A DNA stretch of 64,000 nucleotides from NCBI GenBank assembly GCA_963556255.1, contig OY744613.1:43566644-43630643 (forward strand). The letters run 5' to 3'. This stretch comes from Allolobophora icterica (taxonomy: Eukaryota > Annelida > Clitellata > Crassiclitellata > Lumbricidae). Below the pieces are notes generated by a model. The model was not told where the DNA came from. It worked only from the letters and a program-made list of their open reading frames with translations, and searched no databases. Shown in pieces: positions 63,715-64,000 of the stretch; positions within the stretch are counted from its first letter, which is position 1; every line of letters begins with the position of its first letter. The position numbers were made by a program, and so were the translations under genes.

Positions 63715-64000
63715 ATTTATAAAGCACCACTTAAAAGAAAAACCTCATAAGTGGTGCTCCCATCCCACACCAGTTAAATCACTGTCAAATAATAGAAACT
63801 TCAGGCTCTTGTGAAACTGTGGAAGGGATAAACTGTGGAGCTCAAGCTGCATCTCTTGAGAAAGGCAATTCCATCGGGTAGGCCCAACATAGGCAAAGCT
63901 TCTTGACTAAGCTGTAGCAGTATGCATACGAGGGACAGTCAGAAGTCGATGGATACCCACCGAAGGGTGTTGGGACCAAGGAAACTGAAGTGCAGAAGTC
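63715..64000 (-). mobile_element. LINE 3' end, continuing beyond the window
   Basis: The minus strand reads FAYVGPTRWNCLSQEMQLEL and FHKSLKFLLFD, the C-terminus of CR1/L2-like ORF2, with the tail at 63715. Confidence 0.8.

Overview
The window is nuclear DNA of an animal, most likely a marine invertebrate deuterostome (hemichordate or echinoderm grade). The reasons are spliced genes with GT-AG introns, intronless C2H2 zinc-finger exons with TGEKP linkers, an NHL/YWTD-type propeller gene, abundant CR1/L2-like LINE tails, hAT and piggyBac relics, and frequent dispersed AGGCCTA words. The species assignment is inference.

Layout. (1) 1-32.1 kb is a cluster of C2H2 zinc-finger genes, all on the + strand: ZNF1 (396-1787), a decayed copy (about 3.83-5.08 kb), ZNF2 (8082-9497), ZNF3 (13733-15334), ZNF4 (22127-23191, C-terminus lost to a stop), ZNF5 (28654-28971, cut off by a LINE) and ZNF6 (30690-32102, with five 84-bp finger copies). 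ZNF1, 2, 5 and 6 form one subgroup and ZNF3 and 4 another. Complete members end in the same isolated acidic C2H2 module. ZNF3 and ZNF4 lie in two copies of a local segmental duplication. (2) 32.4-37.2 kb is a transposon graveyard: a piggyBac element, a LINE reverse-transcriptase relic and a hAT-like TIR element. (3) 37.25-46.57 kb holds a spliced gene encoding a coiled coil, an unrecognised ~110-residue domain and a C-terminal NHL-like propeller; its first exon has a frameshift. (4) 47-51 kb is LINE tails and nested TIR elements. (5) 51.46 kb to the window end holds the first twelve coding exons of NOL10/Enp2, a nucleolar WD40 protein of small-subunit ribosome biogenesis. Exon phases agree throughout; the 3' exons lie beyond the window.

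The most unusual signal is a set of at least five short TIR transposon families (called A to E here). Their terminal repeats differ, but all make 8-bp (once 9-bp) target duplications and all carry the same internal ~36-bp tandem repeat, with a core like AAACTAGAAGCTGGATGA. Two are nested in one another, one sits in a LINE, and two copies occur reciprocally, present in one and absent from the other, in the two arms of the ZNF3/ZNF4 duplication. This looks like a minisatellite core exchanged among MITE families. No CRISPR array, rRNA gene or convincing functional tRNA gene was seen.
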